Shown here in pieces: positions 9,551 to 18,751 of a stretch of DNA of 64,000 bases. Under the pieces are notes generated by a model. That model worked only from the letters and a program-made list of their open reading frames with translations. It ran no database searches and was not told the origin of the DNA. The stretch's first letter is position 1, and every line of letters begins with the position of its first letter. Both the position numbers and the translations under genes were made by a program. This DNA comes from Bacteroidota bacterium (GTDB lineage Bacteria > Bacteroidota > Bacteroidia > Cytophagales > Cytophagaceae): contig JAEVZS010000021.1 in NCBI GenBank assembly GCA_023392125.1, positions 1 through 64,000 of the forward strand, given 5' to 3'.

Positions 9551-11956
9551 ATGAAAAAATATTTAACGTTGAAATGGCCTGTTACATTAAGTCTTATTCT
9601 TACTATTTCCATAGCCTTTACTCAAAACCTGCAATCCCGGTTGGGAACTGCTATTGATGTAATAGTGGCTAAAGACGGGTCGGGAAATTATTCTACGGTT
9701 CAGGCTGCAGTAAACGCGGCTTCCAGAGGTGATGTAATCTTTGTCAAAAACGGTATTTATCATGAAAAAGTCGAAATCCCCGGAAACAAGTCCAATATCT
9801 GGCTGATCGGGGAAAGTGTGGATAATACAATTATCCGGTACAACGATTATTCCGGATCGGGAAAGATCTACAACGGTATCATTTCATCCGCAGTCGGAAA
9901 TGCCATTGGCACCTCTACTTCTCATACCTTATTTGTCGGAGGTGATGATTTCAGGATGATGAATATTACCATTGAAAATTCAGCCGGCGATGTGGGTCAG
10001 GCTGTTGCCTTCAACGCTACGGGAGATCGTGTATTTCTGTATCACTGCAAATTTATCGGAAAACAAGACACCTATTATTCCTGGACAAGCGGAAGAATTT
10101 ACAATCTGGACTGCTTTATCGAAGGAACGGTAGATTACATATTTGGTGGGGGTGCTGTGCTTTTCGAAAACTGCCAGTTAAATACAGTGAGAAGTGGTGG
10201 CTTTATAACCGCGGCTTCCACCGGTGAGAATTTTAAATTTGGCTATGTCTTTACTAATTGCAAGCTTACAGCGCCCTCTGGTGTCAGCGGGTACTATCTT
10301 GGGAGGCCATGGAAACCTTATGCGCAAACGGTTTTCATAAATTGCGAGGCCCCTTCCTCCTTAAGTCCGGCAGGTTGGAGAGAATGGAGCGGCAAGGAAC
10401 AAACCTGTTATTATGCCGAATACAAAAATTGTGGTACCGGTTCTGCAACTGGAAACAGAGTGGCCTGGAGCAATCAGCTGTCGGATGCGCAAGCTGCCAA
10501 TTATACCCTTCAGAATATTTTCAAAAAAGGCGTAAACCCTAGTCCCTATAATGCCGACTGGATACCCTCAACAGATAACGATCCGATTTACAATATCATC
10601 AGGCAAAATGTATCACCTTTCGTAAAAGAGGCATGCTATATCATTTCCCTGCCTACAGATTGCCACGGAGATATTAACGGCACTGCCTTGCTGGATGAAT
10701 GTGGAGTTTGTGTGGGTGGCAATACCGGTAAAATCAGCACCTGTTCAGGAGCTCTCCAGGGAGAAGAATCCTGTGAAAAGCTGGGAGTTTTTGAAGATAA
10801 GAATGAAGGATTTGCAGGCACAGGCTATTTAAACTTTGATAACCAGACAAGTTCATTTGGTACCTGGTATTTATTTTCCCAAACCTCTGGAAATAAGAAT
10901 TTAAGTATTCGCTATTCCAATGGTGGTGCTGCTCCCAGAGGTATGTCAGTAACAGTTAACGAAAGCATACAGACCAATTTCCAGGCATCCCCAACCGGTT
11001 CCTGGACGAGCTGGCAAACAGAAAATATAAGCTTAAATCTAAGCAAAGGAGTGAATAAAATAACACTTACAGCAACCACTCAGGACGGTGGCCCCAATGT
11101 AGATTTAATAGCTTTCCAAAGCAGTGGATTACAAAAAGGCGGCTGTGATGCAGACTGTAACGGAGTAACAGGTGGTGTGGCATATATGGACAACTGCAAT
11201 ACCTGCATTGGAGGCAATACCGGCAAAGAAGCCTGTACCCGGGACTGTGAAGGAAACTGGGGCGGAACGGCGTACCTGGATGATTGCAATGTCTGCATTA
11301 GTACTACCAATGGAAATCAAGAATGCTCCGGCTCTATGGAGGCTGAAGAAGCCTGTGCCGTAGACGGCATTTTGCTCGAAAGCAAGAATACCGGTTTCTC
11401 CGGTGAGGGGTACGTCAATGCCGACAATACAGCCGGTGCTTCCATTACCTGGATACTGAACAGCAGCGCTGTCCGGACCGCTACCCTCTCCTTCCGTTAT
11501 GCCAACGGAGGCACCGCTTCCAGAGACGGAAACCTCTCCGTCAACGGTACTCCTGCCGGAATACTGGCGCTGCCCGTAACCGGAGACTGGACAACCTGGA
11601 ACATGACTACCCTAAAAGTAAATCTCATGCAGGGAAGCAATGAAATCAATCTGGCTGCCCTTGCCGCAGACGGACTGGCAAACATTGATCTCATCAGTTT
11701 CTCTGAAGGGGTAAGCAGAGGGCAATGTGTGATAACAGGGATGAATAAAACCATTGAAACGGAGTTAAAGCTCTATCCAAATCCTACCCATGGAAAAGTG
11801 AGGCTTTCTCAACCTGCCGATTGGGAATTGTTCAATGCCATAGGAACACTCCTGCTAACAGGAAAACAAAATACTTCGGTTGACCTGAGTACCTATCCCG
11901 AAAGTGTATACTACCTGATGGTGAAAGGAAAAGCTTACAAGATCATTAAAAAGTAA
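9551..11956 (+). CDS. Secreted CE8 pectinesterase with two CBM35-like modules and T9SS tail
   Basis: The protein is predicted to demethylate pectin, supplying substrate for the neighbouring lyase. It has 801 residues and a signal peptide at 1-25. The CE8 domain spans about 36-350 and carries the family marks: GQAVAF, the catalytic Asp173 in QDT, Asp195 in VDYIFGG, and Arg252/Trp254 in LGRPW. Downstream the module order is exactly that of the pectate lyase: one DCHG/GGNTG unit, CBM35-like, two Cys-rich units, CBM35-like, T9SS tail (LKLYPNPTHGK... to KIIKK). The gene lies 123 bp after the lyase gene, same strand, so a two-gene pectin unit is likely. All catalytic residues looked for are present. 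Confidence 0.9.
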   Translation: MKKYLTLKWPVTLSLILTISIAFTQNLQSRLGTAIDVIVAKDGSGNYSTVQAAVNAASRGDVIFVKNGIYHEKVEIPGNKSNIWLIGESVDNTIIRYNDYSGSGKIYNGIISSAVGNAIGTSTSHTLFVGGDDFRMMNITIENSAGDVGQAVAFNATGDRVFLYHCKFIGKQDTYYSWTSGRIYNLDCFIEGTVDYIFGGGAVLFENCQLNTVRSGGFITAASTGENFKFGYVFTNCKLTAPSGVSGYYLGRPWKPYAQTVFINCEAPSSLSPAGWREWSGKEQTCYYAEYKNCGTGSATGNRVAWSNQLSDAQAANYTLQNIFKKGVNPSPYNADWIPSTDNDPIYNIIRQNVSPFVKEACYIISLPTDCHGDINGTALLDECGVCVGGNTGKISTCSGALQGEESCEKLGVFEDKNEGFAGTGYLNFDNQTSSFGTWYLFSQTSGNKNLSIRYSNGGAAPRGMSVTVNESIQTNFQASPTGSWTSWQTENISLNLSKGVNKITLTATTQDGGPNVDLIAFQSSGLQKGGCDADCNGVTGGVAYMDNCNTCIGGNTGKEACTRDCEGNWGGTAYLDDCNVCISTTNGNQECSGSMEAEEACAVDGILLESKNTGFSGEGYVNADNTAGASITWILNSSAVRTATLSFRYANGGTASRDGNLSVNGTPAGILALPVTGDWTTWNMTTLKVNLMQGSNEINLAALAADGLANIDLISFSEGVSRGQCVITGMNKTIETELKLYPNPTHGKVRLSQPADWELFNAIGTLLLTGKQNTSVDLSTYPESVYYLMVKGKAYKIIKK

Positions 11957-12416
11957 TTTTGCTTTCACGCAAAGGCGCCGGGGAGGTTTTCCGGAAAGAA
12001 CCGTTATGGCCCATACCTTTGCGTGAAATCTTCTTTTTCCGCGTATCCTTTTTGATTCCGAATTATTTTTTTCAAATAAGTCTTTTACTCCGTTACTTCT
12101 TCTGTTAGTAATGCTAAAAGAAATATTTTGGGCATACATCATAGGAATTAATAAGGTCTACCTTCAAAATTATCTGAAAACAGGTTTCGCTAAAGCTAAA
12201 CCAAAGATATATAAGGATAGGACCTTTATTTCCTTATGAATTTTGCCCTCTCAAGGCCATGATATAAATAAGAGGAAGTCACTAAAGCCTAAGGCTCAAA
12301 GATGGCAGTGGGACAAAATCTGCCGGAGCACTCTTTCATATAGAATAATACCTCATAACCAAACATTACTGCATTTAAATCAGCAACTTGCCCCCCTATT
12401 TAATCCTATTCTTTGA
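11957..12416. other. Convergent intergenic region, 460 bp
   Basis: This region lies between the pectinesterase stop and the end of the leftward lptF/G-like gene. It holds the inverted repeat listed separately at 11963-12028 and an imperfect small hairpin near 12183-12202 (GGTTT...AAACC). No credible gene was seen. Confidence 0.5.
11963..12028 (+). terminator. Long-looped inverted repeat after pectinesterase gene
   Basis: TTTCACGCAAAG at 11963-11974 is matched exactly by CTTTGCGTGAAA at 12017-12028. The loop contains a second, smaller near-palindrome around TCCGGA. A TCTTCTTTTT tract follows directly. The position after the stop and the T-tract suggest a transcription end signal, but the 42-nt loop is unusual. 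Confidence 0.4.
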
Positions 12417-13496
12417 TTATCTTGGCAATGTTTTATACATGATATAGCCGATAAATGTAAATATGATATTGGGGGTCCAGGCTGCAAGAACCGGACCTGC
12501 AGAGCCATATTGTGATACAGTCCGGCTGAGAATCACAAACAGAATATAGATAATGGCCAGAGCAAATCCGAAAGCAATCTGCACTCCTGTACCCTGCCTG
12601 CTTTTCCTGGCAGAAACAATAACCCCGATTACTGTAAGAATAATGATGGCAAAAGGATACGTATATCTCTCCGTACGCTCTGTAATATACATAGGAACCT
12701 CTTCAGAACCACGCTCCCTAAGCTTGTCGATATACTCATCCAGCTCATCCAGCGTAAGAGTAACATACAACAACGGATTAAGATTAAAATCAGCCGGCGC
12801 AATCGGAATAATAGTATCCAGCTCTGTACCCTCATAATAACTTTCCTGACCGCCCTCCAAAAATGTCCTGACCGAATAATTATTCAGATGCCACGCCCCT
12901 TTTTCCGCATCATAGAGTATCTTGGACGCTTTTAACTTGGAAACAAGCTCATTTCCCTGAACCTTCTCCAACGTAAAATCATAACCGCTCTGATTGGTGG
13001 AATTATAGTTTTTCATATAGATATATAATTCCGGCGCTATTTTCATATGAAGATCATACGAGGTGATTTCTCTATGCCCTCTGAAATATTTGTCCTCAAA
13101 ATCAATCCGGATTTTATTGGCATCAGGAATCACCCAGCCGATAAGATAAAAGGTAAGGCCTGCAATAATCAGTGAACCAACAAAATAAGGATATAAAATC
13201 CGCAAAAAGCTCATGCCGCTGTTAAACATGGCTATGATTTCCGTACGGGCAGCCAGACGCGCTGTCACAATCACTGTGGCAATAAACACCATGATCGGAC
13301 TCAGCATATTGGCGATATAGGGAAAATAATTCAGATAATAGTCGCCAAAGATTTCCTTAAAAGACAATTTATTGGAAATAAAATCATCATGATTCTCTGT
13401 AAAGTCAATTACGCTCACCACCACTACGAAAATCAGGACAGTGAAGAAAAACGTAACGAGAAAACTTTTAAGTATATATCGATCGAGTAGTTTCAT
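12417..13496 (-). CDS. LptF/LptG-family permease (YjgP/YjgQ)
   Basis: This is a probable inner-membrane component of the Lpt machine that extracts lipopolysaccharide for transport to the outer membrane. The ATG at 13496 gives 359 residues beginning MKLLDRYILKSFL, the typical start of this family; a longer frame from 13550 would run inside tgt. The N-terminal helix and two further TM helices span about 10-125. A periplasmic beta domain follows (about 130-265), then three C-terminal TM helices (about 275-355). It starts 11 bp after the tgt stop, so the two are probably co-transcribed. LptF and LptG cannot be told apart here. Confidence 0.85.
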   Translation of the reverse strand: MKLLDRYILKSFLVTFFFTVLIFVVVVSVIDFTENHDDFISNKLSFKEIFGDYYLNYFPYIANMLSPIMVFIATVIVTARLAARTEIIAMFNSGMSFLRILYPYFVGSLIIAGLTFYLIGWVIPDANKIRIDFEDKYFRGHREITSYDLHMKIAPELYIYMKNYNSTNQSGYDFTLEKVQGNELVSKLKASKILYDAEKGAWHLNNYSVRTFLEGGQESYYEGTELDTIIPIAPADFNLNPLLYVTLTLDELDEYIDKLRERGSEEVPMYITERTERYTYPFAIIILTVIGVIVSARKSRQGTGVQIAFGFALAIIYILFVILSRTVSQYGSAGPVLAAWTPNIIFTFIGYIMYKTLPR

Positions 13497-13507
13497 CTGA
13501 TACAATT

Positions 13508-14638
13508 TTACAACCTTGCGGAAAGCTTTATGACCATGCTGTCTTTCCATTCACGAAAAGTTCCTTCGGCAATTCTGGTCCTTGCCTCCTCCATTAGCCA
13601 AAGGTAAAAACTGAGATTCTGAATACTGGCAATCTGAGCGCCCAAAATTTCTCCGCTGGCAACCAGATGCCTTACGTAGGCTTTGGTATAATGACTACTT
13701 ACATAATTATCCAGTCCCGGGTCAATGCAGGAGAAATCATCGTCCCATTTTTTGTTTCGGATATTAATAATACCCTCTGTAGTAAACAGCATGCCGTTTC
13801 TTGCATTACGGGTAGGCATTACACAATCAAACATATCTACTCCCAATGCGATACATTCCAGCAAATTGGCCGGAGTTCCCACCCCCATCAGATAACGGGG
13901 CCGGTCAGCCGGAAGAATCGAGCACACAACATCGGTCATTTCATACATTATTTCGGCAGGCTCCCCCACCGAGAGACCGCCGATGGCATTGCCTTCTCTA
14001 CCCTGCTCAGCAATAAACTCAGCAGACCGGATACGTAAATCCTTATATACACTTCCCTGCACAATAGGAAATAAGGTCTGCGAATACCCGTACAAACCTT
14101 CCGTCTCATCAAAGCGGGTACAGCAGCGTTTCAGCCAGCGATGCGTCATATCCATAGAGTTCCGGGCATAGCCGTACTCACAGGGATACGGAGTACATTC
14201 GTCAAACGCCATTATGATATCGGCACCTATAATCCGCTGAATATCCATAACATTTTCAGGACTGAAAAAATGCCTGCTGCCATCAATATGACTTTTAAAA
14301 GTTGCACCTTCTTCCTTTATCTTCCGGATATCTGAGAGCGAATACACCTGATAGCCTCCGCTATCAGTAAGGATAGGCTTTTCCCAGCCAATAAAGCGAT
14401 GTAATCCTCCTGCTTTACGCAGTATCTCAAGTCCGGGACGTAAATACAAATGATACGTATTTCCAAGAATAATCTGTGCCTGAATATCATCATTCAGCTC
14501 TCTCTGATGAACCGCCTTTACAGTACCGGCAGTACCCACCGGCATAAAAATCGGAGTCTGGATAGTTCCGTGAGCTGTAGTCAGCTCTCCCAGACGCGCC
14601 CTGCTTTCCCTGTCCTTTCCTTTGATTTTAAATTGCAT
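13508..14638 (-). CDS. tgt: tRNA-guanine transglycosylase
   Basis: The enzyme exchanges guanine for a queuine precursor at the wobble position of GUN anticodon tRNAs. The start was placed at MQFKIKGKD (14638), giving 376 residues, the family length; an upstream ATG at 14677 adds 13 residues without support. Recognisable motifs are TDSGGYQVYSL, AFDECTPYP (catalytic Asp region), GGLSVGEP, GVDMFDCVMPTRNARNG and the C-terminal YTKAYVRHL. The usual CxCxxC zinc cluster before YTKAYxRHL is not present: the stretch reads DPGLDNYVSSH, with only one Cys a few residues earlier (FSCIDP). I recall the same loss in other Bacteroidota enzymes but cannot check it here. Confidence 0.93.
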   Translation of the reverse strand: MQFKIKGKDRESRARLGELTTAHGTIQTPIFMPVGTAGTVKAVHQRELNDDIQAQIILGNTYHLYLRPGLEILRKAGGLHRFIGWEKPILTDSGGYQVYSLSDIRKIKEEGATFKSHIDGSRHFFSPENVMDIQRIIGADIIMAFDECTPYPCEYGYARNSMDMTHRWLKRCCTRFDETEGLYGYSQTLFPIVQGSVYKDLRIRSAEFIAEQGREGNAIGGLSVGEPAEIMYEMTDVVCSILPADRPRYLMGVGTPANLLECIALGVDMFDCVMPTRNARNGMLFTTEGIINIRNKKWDDDFSCIDPGLDNYVSSHYTKAYVRHLVASGEILGAQIASIQNLSFYLWLMEEARTRIAEGTFREWKDSMVIKLSARL

Positions 14639-14706
14639 AATTTCTAAACCCAATGGAGTTGAAATAGTATATTGCAATATTACTGATATACTTTGAAAAA
14701 ATAGAT

Positions 14707-15807
14707 TTGGCAGAGCTTATATTATTCATATTGTCCCTACATATTCAGCTGGTCTTTCATCTGGTTGTCTTTTCGGGGATTCTCCGTCACAAAGAAAATC
14801 AGGGAAAACCTGCATACAGAAGTGGTGCTTCCATCATTATCGCCGCTCATAACGAGCTATTCAACCTGCGCAATCTGCTTCCTCAGCTTTTGCAGCAGGA
14901 ATATACTGAATACGAGATTATTGTTGTAAACGACCGGTCCGATGACGGTACCTATGAATACCTGAGCTCGGCCTTTGTGTTTCATCCGATCGTAAAAACC
15001 ATTCACATTACGGACGTACCTACAGGTCTGGACCCCAAAAAGCATGCCCTTACCAAAGGTATAGAAGCCGCAGAAAACGAAATTCTTCTTTTTACCGATG
15101 CAGACTGCATACCGGCTACTACACAATGGATCTCTGAAATGGCAGCTCCCCTGCAAAGCGGGAAAAAAATTGTTCTTGGTTACTCCCCCTATGCCAGAAA
15201 AAAAGGACTCCTGAACCAGCTCATCCGGTTTGAGACGTTTTATACAGCCGTACAATACCTGAGCCTGGCCATTGCCGGCAATCCGTATATGGGTGTGGGA
15301 AGAAATATTGCCTATACCCGATCAACTTTTTGCAGACACAAAGGATTTCATGGTATCGAGACAGTGACCGGAGGTGATGACGATCTTTTTATCCAACGAG
15401 CCGCCACAAAGCACAATGTAGCCATTCGGCTGAATCCTGCCGCACAGACTATCTCCTTGCCTAAAAACACGCTGAGTGAATGGATCATACAGAAAAAAAG
15501 ACATCTCTCTGCCGGAAAATACTATAAAACCAGAAATCGTTTTTTACTTGGCCTTCTGACAATAAGCCATGTGCTCTTTTATATCTCATTTTTGGCAATT
15601 CTGATTCGGGGTAATTGGCTGATAATAGGATTTATTGGCTATACATTGAGAACTTCCGTTTTAATTTTTAATTTTACATTAATTTCAAGAAAGGTAAGTG
15701 AGAAATTCTCCGTTATTTCATTACCTTTGCTCGACTTTCTGTATATCATAAACTATATGGTGGTCGGATTTAAAGCAGTTGTTGCCGGAAAAAGCAGATG
15801 GAAGTAA
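14707..15807 (+). CDS. Family 2 glycosyltransferase, membrane-anchored
   Basis: The 366-residue protein has the GT2 fold: an N-terminal membrane segment (1-22), SIIIAAHNE, VVNDRSDDGT, the metal/sugar-nucleotide motif FTDADC, GGDDD, and a QKKRHLSAG element in the place of the Q/RxxRW motif of processive enzymes. C-terminal TM helices follow residue 270. The start is a TTG at 14707, because no ATG lies in frame nearby and codons upstream soon look non-coding. It overlaps the sigma factor gene by 10 bp. The acceptor is not predictable. A role in cell-surface polysaccharide or glycolipid synthesis is an inference from the family. Confidence 0.82.
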   Translation: MAELILFILSLHIQLVFHLVVFSGILRHKENQGKPAYRSGASIIIAAHNELFNLRNLLPQLLQQEYTEYEIIVVNDRSDDGTYEYLSSAFVFHPIVKTIHITDVPTGLDPKKHALTKGIEAAENEILLFTDADCIPATTQWISEMAAPLQSGKKIVLGYSPYARKKGLLNQLIRFETFYTAVQYLSLAIAGNPYMGVGRNIAYTRSTFCRHKGFHGIETVTGGDDDLFIQRAATKHNVAIRLNPAAQTISLPKNTLSEWIIQKKRHLSAGKYYKTRNRFLLGLLTISHVLFYISFLAILIRGNWLIIGFIGYTLRTSVLIFNFTLISRKVSEKFSVISLPLLDFLYIINYMVVGFKAVVAGKSRWK

Positions 15808-16403
15808 ACAAGGAATTTTCAGACAAGGCAAAAAAAGATTTTCTTCTTATAGAAGCCGCAAAGAATGGTGATGAAAAGGCATACGCTGAGCTTATGCAGC
15901 GTTACAAAAAGCCGGTGTATCACATGATTCTTAAGATGGTCCGTAATGTTGACGATGCAGATGATCTGACCATAGAAGCCTTTGCCAAGGCATTTAAAAA
16001 TCTAAAAAAATTCAATCCTGAATTTACATTCAGTACATGGTTATTTCGTATTGCGACCAACAATTGTATTGATTTTATCAGAAAGAAAAAAATCGATACA
16101 ATGAGTATCCACACTACCTTCAAAGATGATAGTGGTGACAATGTTGATATCGATATTAAAGATGCCAATCTAAATCCGCAGGAAGTAGCGATAAAGGCTG
16201 AAAAAATAGACATTATCCAGACTATTGTTACCAAGCTGCCCGCAAAATATCAGATTCTTGTCAAACTACGATATTTTCAGGAGCTCTCATATGAGGAAAT
16301 AGCAACTGAAATCAATGCACCGCTCGGTACAGTAAAAGCTCAGCTCCACCGTGCCCGCGAACTTCTGTATGATCTGGTAAAAAATCGCAAAGATCAAATC
16401 TAG
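15798..16403 (+). CDS. ECF-type RNA polymerase sigma factor
   Basis: The 201-residue protein has sigma region 2 at about 25-95 (YAELMQRYKKPVYHMILKMV, then FSTWLFRIATNNCIDFIRKK) and region 4 at about 140-195 (LPAKYQILVKLRYFQELSY, LGTVKAQLHRARELLYDLV). A spacer rich in Asp separates them. It overlaps the glycosyltransferase gene by 10 bp and precedes rsmG by 7 bp. No anti-sigma factor gene is next to it, so control must come from elsewhere or from expression level. Confidence 0.9.
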   Translation: MEVNKEFSDKAKKDFLLIEAAKNGDEKAYAELMQRYKKPVYHMILKMVRNVDDADDLTIEAFAKAFKNLKKFNPEFTFSTWLFRIATNNCIDFIRKKKIDTMSIHTTFKDDSGDNVDIDIKDANLNPQEVAIKAEKIDIIQTIVTKLPAKYQILVKLRYFQELSYEEIATEINAPLGTVKAQLHRARELLYDLVKNRKDQI

Positions 16404-16410
16404 TACCTAA

Positions 16411-17040
16411 TTGGAGACACTGTTACGCTACTTTCCCGATCTCAGCCAGGATCAGGTAAGAAAGTTTGGTCTTCTGCCGGATCTCTATGAAAGCTGGAAT
16501 GCAAAAATTAATGTCATTTCCCGCAAAGACATAGAGCATCTGACCGAGAGACATGTGCTTCATTCGCTTGGCATAGCCCGGGTCATGCGCTTTGTACCTG
16601 GGACCAAAGTCCTTGACGTAGGTACAGGCGGCGGATTTCCCGGTATTCCCCTGGCAATCATGTTTCCGGATACCTCCTTTCACCTTGTCGACTCCATAGG
16701 CAAGAAAATAAAAGTCGTAAATGAAGTTGCCCGGGCTCTTGATCTCAGAAACGTAACTGCAAGTCAGGACAGAGCTGAATCTCTGAAAAGCCGGTATCAC
16801 TTTGTAGTGAGCAGAGCCGTAACCCGCATTACACCATTCTGGGGATGGATACATAATAAGTTCGAAAAAGACAATTTTAATGAGTTTCCCAACGGAGTCC
16901 TTTATCTCAAGGGCGGCGATCTGCTTGAGGAATTGTCTGAACTTCCCGTAAAGTTCCAGTCTTTCGAACTTTCAAGATACTTTGAAGAAGAGTTTTTTGA
17001 AACGAAGAAAGTAATCTACATTCCGCACAGGAGCATGTAG
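16411..17040 (+). CDS. rsmG: 16S rRNA (guanine527-N7)-methyltransferase
   Basis: The enzyme methylates G527 of 16S rRNA using S-adenosylmethionine. The 209-residue protein has the SAM-binding motif VLDVGTGGGFPGIPLA (about 68-83), the LVDSIGKK motif, and VVSRAVTRI, all characteristic of RsmG. The start is TTG at 16411 (METLLRYFPDLS), 7 bp after the sigma stop. The next gene lies 140 bp on, with no clear terminator seen between. Confidence 0.93.
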   Translation: METLLRYFPDLSQDQVRKFGLLPDLYESWNAKINVISRKDIEHLTERHVLHSLGIARVMRFVPGTKVLDVGTGGGFPGIPLAIMFPDTSFHLVDSIGKKIKVVNEVARALDLRNVTASQDRAESLKSRYHFVVSRAVTRITPFWGWIHNKFEKDNFNEFPNGVLYLKGGDLLEELSELPVKFQSFELSRYFEEEFFETKKVIYIPHRSM

Positions 17041-17180
17041 CACGGTTTACCGGAGTTCTTATCCACTTTCTTTTTTGTTGTTTGCATCCTTCCGGTATGT
17101 GCTATGTAACCCGTCACATTCGCGGAGCTAAAACCATTTTATAGTTCTGCAAGTTAGTCTGATGGGAGAAGGAGAAGATT

Positions 17181-17633
17181 ATGCGGGAAAGGATATTAAT
17201 AAGTGGTATATGCATATTGCTTTGGACAGGATCAGTCACCTGTAGTCTGGCTCAGGATGATTTACTGTGTATGAGCAATCGTTGTTTTAAAAAGACCCTC
17301 CAACCGGAACAATCTCCCGGTCAGCCAGAGAGGGATTCTCTGACAATGAATCCATTTCTTCTGCCACCTCTGTATTCCACGCCGGAAGCCCCTGCAGAAA
17401 CAGAGATATCGGAATATCTGAGCTCACCTGCTTATTCACAAAGCAGTGACGCTTCCAAATACTTCGTTATAATTAATGATGAAGTTCCCGCGTTTCAAAA
17501 ACGATTTATGAATGTCAGGGCCTATGATATGGATTTCGGTACCAATCCAAATTTTGAAAGCATAAGGCCCCGGGTTGGCTTCAACCTGTTCCCCGTAAGA
17601 ACATGGGCTTGCGCCAGAAAAGACTGGAAATAA
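17181..17633 (+). CDS. Hypothetical exported protein
   Basis: The 150-residue product has a signal peptide with likely cleavage after SLAQ (residue 25) and no TM segment afterwards. The mature part has a Cys pair (CMSNRC), then a Pro/Ser-rich low-complexity stretch (about 40-90), then an Arg-containing end (FLPV-like NLFPVRTWACARKDWK). No family was recognised. An A/G-rich stretch (GGAGAAGGAGAAG) lies just upstream of the ATG. It ends at a strong convergent terminator. Confidence 0.6.
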   Translation: MRERILISGICILLWTGSVTCSLAQDDLLCMSNRCFKKTLQPEQSPGQPERDSLTMNPFLLPPLYSTPEAPAETEISEYLSSPAYSQSSDASKYFVIINDEVPAFQKRFMNVRAYDMDFGTNPNFESIRPRVGFNLFPVRTWACARKDWK

Positions 17634-17634
17634 A

Positions 17635-17677
17635 AAGACACCGCCTTTTCTGTTAAAACATACAAACGCGGTGTCTT
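17635..17677. terminator. Convergent terminator, 10-bp perfect arms
   Basis: AAGACACCGC (17635-17644) pairs exactly with GCGGTGTCTT (17668-17677). The hairpin lies between two convergent genes and could serve both strands; A-rich sequence flanks it on the left. Confidence 0.7.
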
Positions 17678-17697
17678 AAAGTTTTGTCTGCCGGCTA

Positions 17698-18048
17698 TCA
17701 GTGCTTGCCCGCTGACTTCTGGCAGCATTCAGGCAGCTCATCATGCGCAGCCTGATTCATCGCTACATGACTGGTCTCATGACCCACATTGGCAAGAGCC
17801 TCATGAATTGCCAGCTCATCAGTTGCAGTAGAGTCAAAAGTCACAAACAGAATTTCTTTACTGACATCATAATCGGCAGATACTACTCCGGAAACTCCTT
17901 TTGCAGTAGTTTCAATGCGTTTTTCACACATACCGCAATTGCCTCTTACATAAAAAGTTTTGTCAACATTGGAAGAATTTCCACCGGAACAGGCAGCAAT
18001 CGATACAACTCCGGTTGCCAGCACAAAGAACTTATAGATAGTTTTCAT
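17698..18048 (-). CDS. Heavy-metal-associated (HMA) domain lipoprotein
   Basis: The 116-residue protein has a lipoprotein signal (SIAAC, Cys20) and a single HMA ferredoxin-like domain (about 30-98) with the metal site GNCGMCEKR (Cys38, Cys41). A tail rich in His/Cys (HDELPECCQKSAGKH) ends it. It probably binds a soft or transition-metal ion in the periplasm. It is divergent from the efflux cluster, which suggests a shared metal response. Confidence 0.8.
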   Translation of the reverse strand: MKTIYKFFVLATGVVSIAACSGGNSSNVDKTFYVRGNCGMCEKRIETTAKGVSGVVSADYDVSKEILFVTFDSTATDELAIHEALANVGHETSHVAMNQAAHDELPECCQKSAGKH

Positions 18049-18320
18049 AGATTCAGATGATTTGAATTATAATCACAAGATGCAAACAAAAAGTAAGAAA
18101 ATAAAATTTCATACAAGGATAATACTGTGAATGTCCGGGGGTTTTCAAGCGGTATATCCTGACAAGAGCTCCATATCATTCAACACGATACTACCCAAAA
18201 CACTCTTCAGCAAGCACATAACCCGCTATGTCTGCATGGATCAGAGTTTGCAACTTTTGATTCATTTGAGGAACTTTTAAACAAAAAAATCAGTATATTC
18301 GCAAAAATCATGGCCGGTTC

Positions 18321-18698
18321 TTGAAACAACTTTTAACTATAGCATTGGGATTAAACTTACTGATTGCCGGAATCTTTCCTATGGCAAACAAAGAGTTTAT
18401 TAAGATACCCCAGCTTATAGAGCATTTCAACGAACACCAGTCCTGTTCAGGACATCCCCTGTCATTTATCGATTTTCTGGCACTGCATTACTTTACCGAG
18501 CACGGCCACAGCGATCATTGCGATCTGCCGGATCTGCATCTTCACAGTGCTCCGCCGCTATATATTCATACGGAGCCTCAGGATATTTTTAATGTACATA
18601 CGCTGCCAACAGCTATACTCGAGAACAAAGACTGGTATACGCTGCATTATCATTTTTCTCTGATCAGCACTCTCCTGCAACCTCCTCAGACTGCCTGA
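18321..18698 (+). CDS. His-rich small exported protein of the metal efflux cluster
   Basis: The 125-residue product starts at TTG (18321); the ATG at 18309 leads to a stop after four codons. A hydrophobic N-terminus (1-22) acts as signal or anchor. The remainder is rich in His, with a dense run HYFTEHGHSDHCDLPDLHLH, suited to metal binding. It sits 53 bp upstream of the RND pump gene and is probably co-transcribed with it. The exact role, such as metal scavenging before efflux, is an inference. Confidence 0.65.
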   Translation: MKQLLTIALGLNLLIAGIFPMANKEFIKIPQLIEHFNEHQSCSGHPLSFIDFLALHYFTEHGHSDHCDLPDLHLHSAPPLYIHTEPQDIFNVHTLPTAILENKDWYTLHYHFSLISTLLQPPQTA

Positions 18699-18751
18699 AA
18701 CAACTCCCTCTTTTACTTTATTTGTTTTATTTCAATTAATTAGTCAATTCA

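Noticed and set aside
8135..11330. Repeated Cys-rich units as a CRISPR or microsatellite
   Set aside because: The repetition is at protein level and not regular DNA repeats with spacers.
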